Source: an archaeon
GTDB lineage: Archaea > Thermoproteota > Nitrososphaeria > Nitrososphaerales > UBA183
Direction: 5' to 3'
Length of the DNA stretch: 64,000 bases
NCBI GenBank assembly: GCA_021828185.1
Contig: JAKASI010000002.1
Location: 62,001-126,000 of the forward strand
Shown: one piece after another, positions 33,942-41,477 of the stretch
How the letters are laid out: every line of letters starts with the position of its first letter
Numbering within the stretch: position 1 is the first letter of the stretch
Translations under genes and position numbers: made by a program
The notes under the pieces: model-generated
Told to the model about the DNA's origin: nothing
What the model saw: only the letters and a program-made list of their open reading frames with translations
Databases searched by the model: none

Positions 33942-34445
33942 ATGGCGAAACTTCGAGGAAGGAAGGTCTCCGAGTCGGAGATGACCACGGCGAGGCTCAT
34001 GATGCCCACCGACGCCAACGTGATGGGCAACGTGTTCGGGGGCTCGATCATGAAGTACATGGACGAGGTCGCGGCCATAGTGGCCTGGCGCCACGCGGGG
34101 ACCAACGTCGTGACCGCTTCCATCGACAGGATGAACTTCTATGCGCCGGTCTACATGGGGAACCTCCTCCTCCTCAAGGCGGCGGTGAACTATGTGGGGA
34201 CAACGTCCATGGAGATCGGGGTGCGGATAGAGGCCGTCGACCCGTCCACCCGCAAAGGCACCCACACCGGCTCGTGCTATCTCACCTACGTCGCCCTCGA
34301 CTCCAAGAGGCGGCCAACCGCAATCCCGCCGCTCATCACCACCACCCCCGAAGAGAAGAGGCGGTTCAAGGAGGGGCTCGCGAGGCGTAGGCTGCGCGAA
34401 GCGGAGCACGCGGTGGTGAGGGGCCGACCGCTGGCCTCCGTTTGA
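33942..34445 (+). CDS. Hot-dog-fold acyl-CoA thioesterase
   Basis: The 167-residue protein is of the acyl-CoA thioesterase (YciA/BACH) type: LMMPTDANVMGNVFGGSIMKYMDEVA carries the conserved Asn/Asp region of the hot-dog active site, followed by ASIDRMNFYAPVYMGN and a central VNYVGTTSMEIGVRIE. It hydrolyses acyl-CoA to free acid. Linked in function to the acyl-CoA block at 5-12 kb but not adjacent to it. Confidence 0.88.
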   Translation: MAKLRGRKVSESEMTTARLMMPTDANVMGNVFGGSIMKYMDEVAAIVAWRHAGTNVVTASIDRMNFYAPVYMGNLLLLKAAVNYVGTTSMEIGVRIEAVDPSTRKGTHTGSCYLTYVALDSKRRPTAIPPLITTTPEEKRRFKEGLARRRLREAEHAVVRGRPLASV

Positions 34446-34506
34446 TGTCCGGCTCAACAAAACTAGAGCAGCCAGCACATAGGCCGCGCGCACGCCAGGC
34501 GGCCGG

Positions 34507-34866
34507 ATGAGGGACTTCTCCGAAAGATTCGGGCTTGGCAAGATGCGCAGCGGCAACGCGGCCATATATCTCCTGAAGGAGCAGTTCGAGAGGTTCTCCT
34601 CTTCCCCGCAGAAGGTGGACGCCTGCGAGTCCATCGCCAGCTGCTTCTACCAGCTCGAGCAGTACGACGACGCCGCGGGGTGGTACGAGACCGCCGGGCG
34701 CCTCATCCTCTCCGAGCCGAGCCTCACGCCGGCCATAAAGGCCCTGAACGCCCTCGATGACTACGAGAAAGCCAGGGACTGCTATCGGAGGGGGGACGAC
34801 GAGGAGAGGTTCACGGAATGCTCTTCCCTCATCGGCGAGCTGATGCGCGCCTGCGCCTCAGCCTGA
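34507..34866 (+). CDS. TPR-like small protein, 119 aa
   Basis: Helical protein with two or three repeats resembling tetratricopeptide helices (SIASCFYQLEQYDDAAGWYETAGR; ALNALDDYEKARDCYRRGDDEE). No catalytic motif. Likely a protein-protein interaction module. Its end overlaps the stop of the convergent zinc-finger gene by 9 bp. Confidence 0.65.
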   Translation: MRDFSERFGLGKMRSGNAAIYLLKEQFERFSSSPQKVDACESIASCFYQLEQYDDAAGWYETAGRLILSEPSLTPAIKALNALDDYEKARDCYRRGDDEERFTECSSLIGELMRACASA

Positions 34867-35016
34867 ACTTCCGCCTTCTTCCTGCGCCTTGGCCTTCTTC
34901 CTGTTGACGGTCTTGACCTGGCACTCTGCGCACACGGGCTCGTCCCTCGGCCCCACCTTGAACGTGTGCTCCACCGCCTCGAGCTCGGTGTCGCAGAAGT
35001 AGCACTTGGGCTTCAT
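34858..35016 (-). CDS. Small zinc-finger protein, 52 aa
   Basis: The protein KPKCYFCDTELEAVEHTFKV and so on has CxxC near residue 5 and a second CxxC (CAEC) near residue 31, forming one zinc knuckle, then a lysine-rich tail. ATG (35016) overlaps the stop of the upstream resolvase-like gene by 4 bp, so the two are translationally coupled. Role unknown, possibly nucleic-acid binding. Confidence 0.65.
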   Translation of the reverse strand: MKPKCYFCDTELEAVEHTFKVGPRDEPVCAECQVKTVNRKKAKAQEEGGSSG

Positions 35017-35324
35017 GCCCTTCCCCTTTCCGCTGCGAACACCCTCCTCTTCACCAGCTTGCCCCGGCCCCTGTAATGCCACACCTCGGCGTCCCCGCCG
35101 GCGCTCTTTCCCCACCTGACGAGCTCCTCGAGTTCCTCCTTGGTTGCCCTCGCCTTGCCCTTCTTCACCTGCACCAGGAGAACCCTCCCTTCCTTCGCCG
35201 CAAAGACGTCGACGGCTCCGTGGGAGGCCGCGCTCCTCGCAACCATCCAGCCGTCCTCTTTGAGCGCCTGCATGGTCTTGTATTCGAAGCTGCGGCCAGA
35301 AATATAGTTGCGGTTCGGCACCAC
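35013..35324 (-). CDS. Holliday-junction-resolvase-like endonuclease (Hjc/PD-(D/E)XK)
   Basis: The 103-residue protein has the archaeal resolvase pattern: an N-terminal GRSFEYKTMQALKEDGW with the Glu, ASHGAVDVFA with the Asp, and VLLVQVKKGKA with the E/Q-x-K core (here Q-V-K). It is likely an Hjc-type junction cleaver or a related Mrr-like nuclease; length is slightly short for Hjc. GTG start at 35324. Confidence 0.72.
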   Translation of the reverse strand: MVPNRNYISGRSFEYKTMQALKEDGWMVARSAASHGAVDVFAAKEGRVLLVQVKKGKARATKEELEELVRWGKSAGGDAEVWHYRGRGKLVKRRVFAAERGRA

Positions 35325-35451
35325 TTTTGGGCCTCGGTACAGTCGAATGTAAACATGCGCCGGCCGGGGGCGTCCCCGCTGACGGTGGTCCCCTGAAACT
35401 TCCCGCGAAGGGTAGACTTATCACGACCGGAAGGCTGCCCCGGTCCCTGGA

Positions 35452-36081
35452 TTGGAGGAACTGAAGCGCTCGCTGAAGTCCGCGGAAGGCCGCTTTTCAG
35501 ACCAGCTGGCGCGCCGGGATCGGGTGCTGAAAGAAAGCAGGGACGTCATCTCCTGCTGCTCCCGCGCCATCATCGACGTCCACACGTCCAGGATGAAAGA
35601 CGCGGAAGCCGAACTGACGAAGGCGCGGTCGTTGCTCTCTTCCCTGAGAAAGTCCTCCGACAATTCGGTCGCCCGGTATCTTGTTTCGCCCGAAGCTGAA
35701 TTCATCGAGGCGACCTCGGTTGTCGCCCTGGCGAAGGGGAGGCCCGTCCCATCTCTAGAAAGCACCGGCGCGTCTCCCGAGGCCTATCTCCTCGGCCTCC
35801 TCGACACCGTAGGGGAGCTCAAGAGGCTGGTCCTCGACTCGATCTTGCAGAGGAAGCTCTCCAGGGCGAGGAAGCACTTCGAGGTCATGGAGGAGCTGTA
35901 CTCCCTCTGCTCTCCCCTGGCGGTCTATGACCACGTCGTCAACGGTGCGAGGCGCAAGATCGACGTCGCCAGAATGCTGGTCGAAGACACCAGAGGGCTC
36001 CTGGCCGAGGAGATGGGGAGGGAGGCGGTCAGCACTTCGATGGCCAGGCTCGAGAAGAAGCTGAACGGACGGGGCCGCTAG
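35452..36081 (+). CDS. Translin family protein
   Basis: A 209-residue all-helical protein with translin features: ESRDVISCCSRAIIDVHTSRMKDAE in the first helices, EFIEATSVVALAKG and GLLDTVGELKRLVLDSI in the middle. Translins bind single-stranded nucleic acid and, with TRAX, cleave RNA in eukaryotes; archaeal homologues act alone. TTG start, TATA-like gacttatcac at 35414-35423. Confidence 0.88.
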   Translation: MEELKRSLKSAEGRFSDQLARRDRVLKESRDVISCCSRAIIDVHTSRMKDAEAELTKARSLLSSLRKSSDNSVARYLVSPEAEFIEATSVVALAKGRPVPSLESTGASPEAYLLGLLDTVGELKRLVLDSILQRKLSRARKHFEVMEELYSLCSPLAVYDHVVNGARRKIDVARMLVEDTRGLLAEEMGREAVSTSMARLEKKLNGRGR

Positions 36082-36683
36082 AGCTCTTTTAGGATCCTGC
36101 TCGTCTTGATGTGAGGGTAGGGCGAGTCGAGTCTCACCACCTCGAGCTCCATACCGCGCTTCGCAGCCTCTCTCTTCACCTCCTCCTCCATGTGATACTG
36201 GTCATAGCCGAGCGCCACAACGTCCGGCCTGACCTTCTCGAGGGTCACGTAGATGTCGCCTTCCACCCCGAGGATGGCAGCATCGACGTCCTTCAGGGCA
36301 GACAGGAGCTTGACCCGGTCCTGCTCGTTGATGAGCGGCTCTCTGTTCTTCCGCTTCCGGATCGTGCTGTCCCGCGCCACCGACACCACCAGGGCGTCTC
36401 CCAGGCTCTTCGCCTTGTGGAGAGTGTAGACATGCCCGTAGTGGATCACCTCGAACCCGCCCCCGACGAAGACCACCCTGATCGACCTCCTCCCCTTTTC
36501 GGTGAGCGATGCCCCCCGGTCAACCTGTCTTGCGAGCCCGAGGTTCACCGCCTTCTGCACCTCGTCCCCGGCCTCCTCGGGGCGGAGCCCGAGCACCGAC
36601 GCGAGTGCGCGGTGGTCCGCCTTCTCGCCCTTCAGGTTCATGGCGAAGATCGCAGCCAGGAGGCGTTTGTGGTCCAATGTCAC
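36078..36683 (-). CDS. ribL: FAD-synthetase-like cytidylyltransferase with N-terminal winged-helix-like extension
   Basis: The 201-residue protein has a C-terminal (from about residue 70) nucleotidyltransferase domain with FVGGGFEVIHYGHVYTLHKAK (HxGH = HYGH) and RKNREPLINEQDR, as in archaeal RibL that makes FAD from FMN. The first 70 residues resemble a small winged helix (LASVLGLRPEEAGDEVQKAV). Its ATG overlaps the stop of the diphthine synthase gene, and its stop shares CTAG with the translin stop. Confidence 0.8.
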   Translation of the reverse strand: MTLDHKRLLAAIFAMNLKGEKADHRALASVLGLRPEEAGDEVQKAVNLGLARQVDRGASLTEKGRRSIRVVFVGGGFEVIHYGHVYTLHKAKSLGDALVVSVARDSTIRKRKNREPLINEQDRVKLLSALKDVDAAILGVEGDIYVTLEKVRPDVVALGYDQYHMEEEVKREAAKRGMELEVVRLDSPYPHIKTSRILKEL

Positions 36684-37720
36684 CAGTCTATCTTGATGAC
36701 CCCGGCGAACGAAAGCGAGTCCAAAAGCCCTTCGGCGTAGCCTATGCTCAGCATCGCCATCTCGTCTTCCCCGTTGGCAAGGAAGTCCTCGGCGTCCTTC
36801 ATGTAGAGCTCGGCGTTTTCCAGGACGTGCTCGTACTGCGGTCCGAGCCTGGGCTTCACCGATTCGAGGGCCTTCCTCGTCTTCGCGACGTACTTGGGGA
36901 TGAGCGTCTGGGCGGTCCTCTGGACCCCGTCCGAGTTGCTCCTGACCTTCGCCTCCTCGACGGAGAAGATGGCGGCGACCGCCTCGGCCTCCGTGAAATG
37001 GAGCTTGCCGGGGATGATGAGGCAGTGGGGGGGCCCGCCGGCGTCGACCTTCGAAAGCTCGGCGAACGTGCCTGCCGCCAGGCGGGCGTCCTCCCTCCCC
37101 AGCCTCGAAATGACCAGCGCGAACGTATCCCCGCTGACCACTCCGCGCTTGAAGTTCCCTTCCGCCAGGAGGAGCCCGGCCATGGCGTCGGCGGGGGTTA
37201 CCCCCTGGCCGCTCTGGACGTCGTACTCCAGCAGGAGGAGCGTGTGGGCTCCTTCCAGCAGGTTCTCGTGGAGGATGTGGTATGCCTGGGTGAGCTTGCC
37301 GACCGACTCCCTCGTGACGGTCACCGTCCTCGAGAACTTGTAGGAGTGCAGCCCCGACGCGCTGGCGGCCGCCGAGGCGATGGTGGCCGAGTGGACGACC
37401 CGGGTCTCGACCCCCCGCCTTATGGCGCGGACGCGAAGCTCGTTGTGCGTCGTCGCTATCATCGGGTCTCCGAGGACGGCCAGGACCACCTTCCTGGACT
37501 CGGCGTCGGCGAGGATCCGGTTCCCGTCCTCGACGAACTGCCTGTCGACTATCGTGAAGGACTTGCCCGTCGCCGACTGCACCTGCTTCAGGAGCTGCGG
37601 CTCATGGGGGGTGGTGTAGTACTCCAGGTAGATGACGTCCGAGTCGGCCATCTCCCCCACGCCTTCGAGGGTGACCCCCTTGGCTCCCAGGCCGAGGCCG
37701 ACGAAGCTTAGGCGTCCCAC
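36680..37720 (-). CDS. dphB: Diphthine synthase fused to a DUF357 domain
   Basis: The 346-residue protein starts with the SAM-dependent tetrapyrrole-methylase-like DphB domain: LSFVGLGLGAKGVTLEGV, YLEYYTTP, VLAVLGDPMIATTH and the PADAMAGLLLAEGNFKRG segment. DphB methylates the elongation factor 2 diphthamide precursor. From about residue 255 a helical domain (RTAQTLIPKYVAKTRKALESV, AELYMKDAEDFLANGEDEMAMLSIGYAEGLLDS) matches DUF357. DUF357 is normally a separate small protein in archaea, so this is a fusion. Confidence 0.88.
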   Translation of the reverse strand: MGRLSFVGLGLGAKGVTLEGVGEMADSDVIYLEYYTTPHEPQLLKQVQSATGKSFTIVDRQFVEDGNRILADAESRKVVLAVLGDPMIATTHNELRVRAIRRGVETRVVHSATIASAAASASGLHSYKFSRTVTVTRESVGKLTQAYHILHENLLEGAHTLLLLEYDVQSGQGVTPADAMAGLLLAEGNFKRGVVSGDTFALVISRLGREDARLAAGTFAELSKVDAGGPPHCLIIPGKLHFTEAEAVAAIFSVEEAKVRSNSDGVQRTAQTLIPKYVAKTRKALESVKPRLGPQYEHVLENAELYMKDAEDFLANGEDEMAMLSIGYAEGLLDSLSFAGVIKIDW

Positions 37721-37798
37721 GCAAGTTGCGGCTGGTCAGTGATATTTCAACTGTCGATTAGTTTCGCCTGACACCCCCGACAAGACCGTCTTTAGGTC

Positions 37799-38470
37799 AT
37801 GCCTGTTCAAATAGAAAGTTGGTCTGCGAGGCCATGGAAATGGAACCGGTTGACGCCAGACTTGGCCGAAGTCGTGGGAGTGAACATAGGTGACGGCGGT
37901 GTGCATCAATACACACGGGGGAAGAGCAAACACAGCGATGTAGTCGCGTTCACAGCGAGCTCTGGGGAGTATTGGTGTTACGAGAGTTTCGTCAAACCCA
38001 CAATCGACAGGGCTTTCTCACTCTCCAGTCACCTGTACCTCCGCAGCGACAATACGGCACTCGTGGTAGGCAGCAAGAAGCTCGTGGCGTTCCTCATCGG
38101 CTTGGGGCTCCCAGTGGGGAAGAAGACTGATGCCTCTATTCCGACCTAGATTCTTGAGCAGGGGTTCGTGGTCCCATTTATCCGTGGGATATACCGTGCG
38201 GAAGGCTCGATTTACAGAAGATATTCGAAGATGTATAACCGAATGCGGAGGGTGTACGATAATCTCTGGACAATCCAGACAAGGATGAAACTGAGGACTC
38301 TGATGGGTCAGTTAAGAGACGAGCTCGTGAAGCTGGCGATGCACCCGAATAGACTGCTCGAAAGAAATGGGGTGTTCGCTCTACGGGTTACCTCCCAGAG
38401 AGAAATACACAAGTTCCTCGGCGTAGTCCAGCCCAAGTACAAATATCAGCCTCGTTCCGTAACCCTTTAA
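37799..38470 (+). pseudogene. LAGLIDADG homing-endonuclease-like ORF broken by an in-frame TAG
   Basis: Two open stretches in the same frame (37799-38149 and 38150-38470) are separated by one TAG at 38147-38149. The first contains a degenerate LAGLIDADG motif (LAEVVGVNIGDGG) and the second another (PFIRGIYRAEGSI), in the expected 150-200-residue total for one endonuclease. Base composition is lower in G/C than the neighbours. It is not inside another gene, so it is a free-standing or stranded homing endonuclease, just upstream of the tRNA-Lys gene. One stop mutation suggests recent inactivation. Confidence 0.65.
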
Positions 38471-38497
38471 ACGACCACTTGGACCCGAAGAAAACGA

Positions 38498-38620
38498 GGG
38501 CCTGTGGCTCAGTGCAGAGTGTTCTGCGAGAAGCCAGGTTAGAGTGTATCGACATATAACGGCTGGCTCTTAGGTTCCGGAGTCACCAGCATGCCGTGGG
38601 TTCGAATCCCACCAGGCCCG
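38498..38620 (+). tRNA. tRNA-Lys(CUU) with apparently three introns
   Basis: The acceptor stem is GGGCCTG/CAGGCCC (38498-38504 and 38613-38619) plus discriminator G. The T arm is GTGGG-TTCGAAT-CCCAC (38596-38612). The gene is 123 nt, about 47 nt too long. A 12-nt intron at 37/38 (38573-38584) leaves anticodon stem GCTGG/CCAGC and loop C-T-CTT-A-A, anticodon CTT. Its ends fit a bulge-helix-bulge: central helix CTCT/GGAG, bulges TA|G and TC|A. Removing about 21 nt from the D loop (38513-38533) and about 15 nt between positions 26 and 27 (38547-38561) gives a full 75-nt cloverleaf with GCTC/GAGT D stem and GG in the D loop. The first two boundaries are inferred. Confidence 0.78.
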
Positions 38621-38627
38621 CATTCAA
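38607..38627 (+). repeat. Att-like direct repeat, copy 1 (tRNA-Lys 3' end)
   Basis: 21 bp starting TCCCACCAGG and ending GCATTCAA. It covers the T-stem 3' half, acceptor 3' strand and eight bases after the tRNA. The same 21 bp recur at 39686. Confidence 0.75.
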
Positions 38628-38780
38628 GACAGTCCAGAGTCGGTTCCGATTCTCAGAAACGGCCTGACGAGTCACTCGTGGACCCGGCGACTGCCACTTC
38701 CAAAAGCAGGGCACTACTTCGGAGCACACAGCTTCAGTTTCACCAGTCTCTGTCAACAGGCAGTGCGAGCCGGGAAACCG

Positions 38781-38806
38781 TTATATTCCTATTCACTGAA
38801 TAGGAA
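38781..38806 (+). promoter_or_regulatory. vapBC promoter with perfect palindromic operator
   Basis: ttata (38781-38785) is followed by TTCCTATTCA-C-TGAATAGGAA (38786-38806), a perfect 10-bp inverted repeat with a 1-nt centre. It covers the expected TATA-to-transcription-start interval, 16 nt before the vapB ATG. VapBC operons repress themselves by binding such palindromes, so this is the likely operator. Confidence 0.7.
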
Positions 38807-38821
38807 CAGCAGCGATAGAAG

Positions 38822-39073
38822 ATGAGGGCGAAAGTGGCCAGGCGGTACCAGATTACCATTCCCGAAGAAGTCAGAGAGGAGGTTGGGATCAACGTGGGGG
38901 ACGTGGTGGATGTCAGCAGCCACGAGGGAAAGGTGGTGATCGAAAAGGTGGGCAGAAACTGGGACGAAGTGATGAATCAGACGAGGGGGGCCTGGAAGTC
39001 CCATCCAGCCTTCGCCGGAATGGACTCGGTCGAGGTGGTTCATTGGCTCAGAAACAAGCGCTCGAAGAGATGA
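38822..39073 (+). CDS. vapB: AbrB-family antitoxin VapB
   Basis: The 83-residue protein has a SpoVT/AbrB swapped-hairpin domain (VARRYQITIPEEVREEVGINVGDVVDV) followed by a C-terminal arm that would wrap the toxin. It directly precedes and overlaps vapC (ATGA). The palindrome upstream is probably its binding site. Confidence 0.88.
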   Translation: MRAKVARRYQITIPEEVREEVGINVGDVVDVSSHEGKVVIEKVGRNWDEVMNQTRGAWKSHPAFAGMDSVEVVHWLRNKRSKR

Positions 39074-39507
39074 CCACCCTTTCGCTGGACACCAGCGTAC
39101 TGATAAGCCACCTCAGCGGAGACAGGTTCGCCGAGGAGACCGATTCGTTCCTTCGTCGAGCCGTAGAAAGCAAGAAGCAACTCGTAATCCCCGACGTGGT
39201 CTACTCCGAACTCTACACCGGGATATTCCTGGCGCCCGATCCGAAGACTGAGGAGACCAGGGTTCAGAGTCTTCTGAAGGTCAACGGCGTGGAAGTCAGG
39301 ACCTCCAGGTCCCTGAAGGTGGCGAGGAGGGCCGGCGAGCTCTACTCGAAAGGGCTTAAGGGGAGGGCCGCGCCCGTCAGAATCCTTCCAGACTTCTTGA
39401 TAGCGGCCCAGGCAGAGGCTACCTCTGACGGATTCGTCACATGGAACGAGTCTGACTACGCGGGTTTGGGACTGAGGGTTCCCATCCTTCGTCCGAGCAG
39501 AGCCTAG
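39070..39507 (+). CDS. vapC: PIN-domain toxin VapC
   Basis: A 145-residue PIN-domain ribonuclease with the acidic active-site pattern: SLDTSVLISHL (Asp about residue 7), VVYSELYTG (Glu about 47), and RILPDFLIAAQAEATSDGFVTWNESDY (two or three Asp near the C-terminus). It likely cleaves tRNA or rRNA when released from VapB. ATG at 39070 overlaps vapB by 4 bp; an upstream in-frame start would run into vapB and is less likely. Confidence 0.88.
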   Translation: MTTLSLDTSVLISHLSGDRFAEETDSFLRRAVESKKQLVIPDVVYSELYTGIFLAPDPKTEETRVQSLLKVNGVEVRTSRSLKVARRAGELYSKGLKGRAAPVRILPDFLIAAQAEATSDGFVTWNESDYAGLGLRVPILRPSRA

Positions 39508-39906
39508 TAGCACACCGAGCGGTGCAAGACTTCCGATGCGTGAGCCGTCCCCTTCGATGCCGCCTTTGGCTGCGAATCCAGATTGCGTCCCGTCGGAATC
39601 GAAGTCTTTCCAGGAATTGGTTCGAATCACGCGCGGCCCGACCCTCCGATCTCGAGCCTGATTCTGGCTGCGTCTTCATCCCTCGTCCCACCAGGCCCGC
39701 ATTCAATCGACTCGCTGCAAGCTCTTTTCCGCGAAAGTGGTCGGATTGTGGCCACCTGGGCTCCCATGGATTGGACCCTCCGGCATCCCGGGGCCGACGA
39801 AGGCTCGCTCCCTGCCCGAGGTCCTCACCGGCGGGCAGTTGCTCACGCAACGGATTTATCGTTCACAAGACTTGACGCAAGGAGTCATTGTCTTTGGGGG
39901 GAGCGA
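39508..39906. other. Intergenic region with the second tRNA-derived repeat
   Basis: No gene can be supported. It holds the partial tRNA 3' end (39686-39706), and a TATA-like ggatttatcg (39851-39860) that may belong to the truncated gene at 39907. A ggttcgaatc at about 39617 looks like a T loop but has no pairing arm. Confidence 0.5.
39686..39706 (+). repeat. Att-like direct repeat, copy 2
   Basis: Exact copy of 38607-38627. The sequence before it (TTCATCCCTCG) does not match the tRNA, so only the 3' end of the tRNA was duplicated, as expected at an attR-like junction. Confidence 0.75.
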
Positions 39907-40115
39907 GTGCTCGCGGCTTACTCTCAGGAAGAAAGGACCCGGGTTGCCGTCCTCCCGTTCGCCTACGCGGGGGGTGGCCCGGACGACGAGTACCTCGCCG
40001 ACGGGATGACCGAGGAGATGATCGAATGGCTCTCCCAGGTGAAGCAGCCGAGGGTGATTGCGCGCACCTCGGTGATGGGCTACAAGAAGAAGGACAAGAA
40101 GAAGGCGCTCCTAGC
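39907..40115 (+). pseudogene. Truncated TolB-like/FlgO-type domain fragment
   Basis: From GTG 39907 the frame reads TRVAVLPFAYAGGGPDDEYLADGMTEEMIEWLSQ and VIARTSVMGYKKK, the first third of the TolB-like N-terminal domain seen in proteins that follow adenylate-cyclase or kinase domains. After about 70 residues the similarity stops and the frame runs antisense through the M20 peptidase gene. It is therefore a 3'-truncated gene remnant beside the candidate island. Exact end is arbitrary. Confidence 0.55.
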
Positions 40116-40130
40116 CGGGTCCCCTTGGTC

Positions 40131-41477
40131 CTACGAAGCTGCGAACCTCTCGACCGTCGCCGCCACCCACTTCATCCCCTTGGCGAACAGGTCGAGCCTG
40201 AGGTTCTCGTTGGGCGCGTGGGCGTGGGAGAACGCGCTCCCTCCCCCGATGGCTACGCACGGCGCATCGAAGAGGTACATCGGCCCTGTCCCGGCGGACG
40301 ACACTGTGACCACCGGCGCTGTGGAATAGACTTCTGCAGCCCCCTCCCTCGCAGCCACGGCTATCGGCGCCCTGTGGGAGGTCCTCTTCGCCCTCTCCCC
40401 TTCGGAGTAGGTGACCTTCACGTCCCCGAACCCCCGCTTCACCAGGTGCTTCGCGAGCTTCCTGCGGAGGTCGTCGGGGTCCTGGTCGGGGACGAGCCGA
40501 AAGTCGATCTTCGCGAAGGCCTCCTTCGGGAGCACGGTCTTCGACCCCGGGCCGGTGTATCCGGAGTTGAGCCCGCAGATGGTACAGGTCGGTTTGCCGA
40601 CGAGGGCCAGCTTCGCCTCCTCGACCCCCATCCCTCCGATGAACCTCCTTATGCCGAGGTCCCCCTTCACAGAAGGGGCGTCGTAGGGCTGCCGCTTCAC
40701 GAGCGCCCTCTCTTCCTGGGTGAGCTTCCTGACGCCGTCGTACCACCCGGGGACCGTTATCTTGTCCCCCTTCTTGATGCTGTTCAGCGCGCCCACCAGC
40801 CTCCACGCCGGGTTCTCGACTATGGCCCCCAGGGACGAGTGCGCGTCCCTTGAGGCGCCCGACACGGTGAGCTGCACGTACAGTATCCCCTTGACCCCCA
40901 GGACCACGTTCGGCCTCTCCCTGGCGTCGACCCCTCCGAACTCCCAGACGACGGCGTCCGCCCTGAACAGCTCCGGGTACCTCTTCAGGTACTCGCGGAG
41001 GTGGATGCTCCCGACCTCCTCCTCCCCTTCGAAGAGGAACTTGAAGTTGCAGGGGACGTCTCCGCGGGCTTCAAGGAACGCCCTGACGAGGGCGAGGCGG
41101 CCCGTCAGCTCCCCTTTGTCGTCCGCGACCCCCCTCCCGTACATCCTGCCGTCCCGGATCGAGGGCTCGAAGGGCGGGGTCTCCCAGAGCTCCAGCGGCT
41201 CCGGGGGCTGGACGTCGTAGTGGTTGTAGAAAAGGACGGTCTTCCTCGGGTTGGCCCTGCTCTTGATCTCTCCGGCGACCACAGGGCTCCCTTCCCCGAC
41301 GTCGAACATCTCCGGCTCCGCTCCCAGGTCCGCGAGGAGCCTCCTGACGAGCTCTGCGCACTCGCGTATCCCCTGGCCGCTGGCGGAGACGCTCGGCTGA
41401 GCCACGAGCTCCTTCAGCACGCCTACAGCCTTCTCGCCGTTCGAATCAATCCGCCCGAACACTTCTTTCATCGACAA
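40131..41477 (-). CDS. M20-family metallopeptidase / dipeptidase
   Basis: The 448-residue protein has the M20 zinc-site motifs: NHYDVQPPEP (His and Asp), GRGVADDKGEL (bridging Asp), EGEEEVGS (Glu-Glu), and late in the sequence YLFDAPCVAIGGGSAFSHAHAPNE with a His. It is of the PepV/carnosinase-like dipeptidase or ArgE/DapE type and likely removes amino acids from small peptides or acylated amino acids. Its 3' end covers the tail of the truncated TolB-like frame. Confidence 0.9.
   Translation of the reverse strand: MSMKEVFGRIDSNGEKAVGVLKELVAQPSVSASGQGIRECAELVRRLLADLGAEPEMFDVGEGSPVVAGEIKSRANPRKTVLFYNHYDVQPPEPLELWETPPFEPSIRDGRMYGRGVADDKGELTGRLALVRAFLEARGDVPCNFKFLFEGEEEVGSIHLREYLKRYPELFRADAVVWEFGGVDARERPNVVLGVKGILYVQLTVSGASRDAHSSLGAIVENPAWRLVGALNSIKKGDKITVPGWYDGVRKLTQEERALVKRQPYDAPSVKGDLGIRRFIGGMGVEEAKLALVGKPTCTICGLNSGYTGPGSKTVLPKEAFAKIDFRLVPDQDPDDLRRKLAKHLVKRGFGDVKVTYSEGERAKRTSHRAPIAVAAREGAAEVYSTAPVVTVSSAGTGPMYLFDAPCVAIGGGSAFSHAHAPNENLRLDLFAKGMKWVAATVERFAAS

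Larger units (their letters stand above)
38607..39706. mobile_element. Candidate mini-island between tRNA att-like repeats carrying VapBC
   Basis: The segment between the two 21-bp repeats (period 1,079 bp) begins in the 3' end of an intact tRNA gene and ends at a partial copy, the arrangement left by tyrosine-integrase insertion into tRNA genes. Its only recognised genes are vapB and vapC. No integrase is present, so it would be a remnant or an element mobilised in trans. The left part (38628-38780) and right part (39508-39685) hold no gene I can support. Confidence 0.5.

Noticed and set aside
38147..38149. In-frame TAG as a pyrrolysine codon
   Set aside because: TAG is used as a normal stop by many genes here, and no pyrrolysine genes are seen. 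A nonsense mutation in a decaying endonuclease is simpler.
39601..39660. ggttcgaatc as part of a second tRNA
   Set aside because: The flanks do not form a T stem or an acceptor stem.
39070..40130. A larger genomic island including the TolB-like fragment
   Set aside because: The fragment lies outside the second repeat and no further repeat copy was seen.
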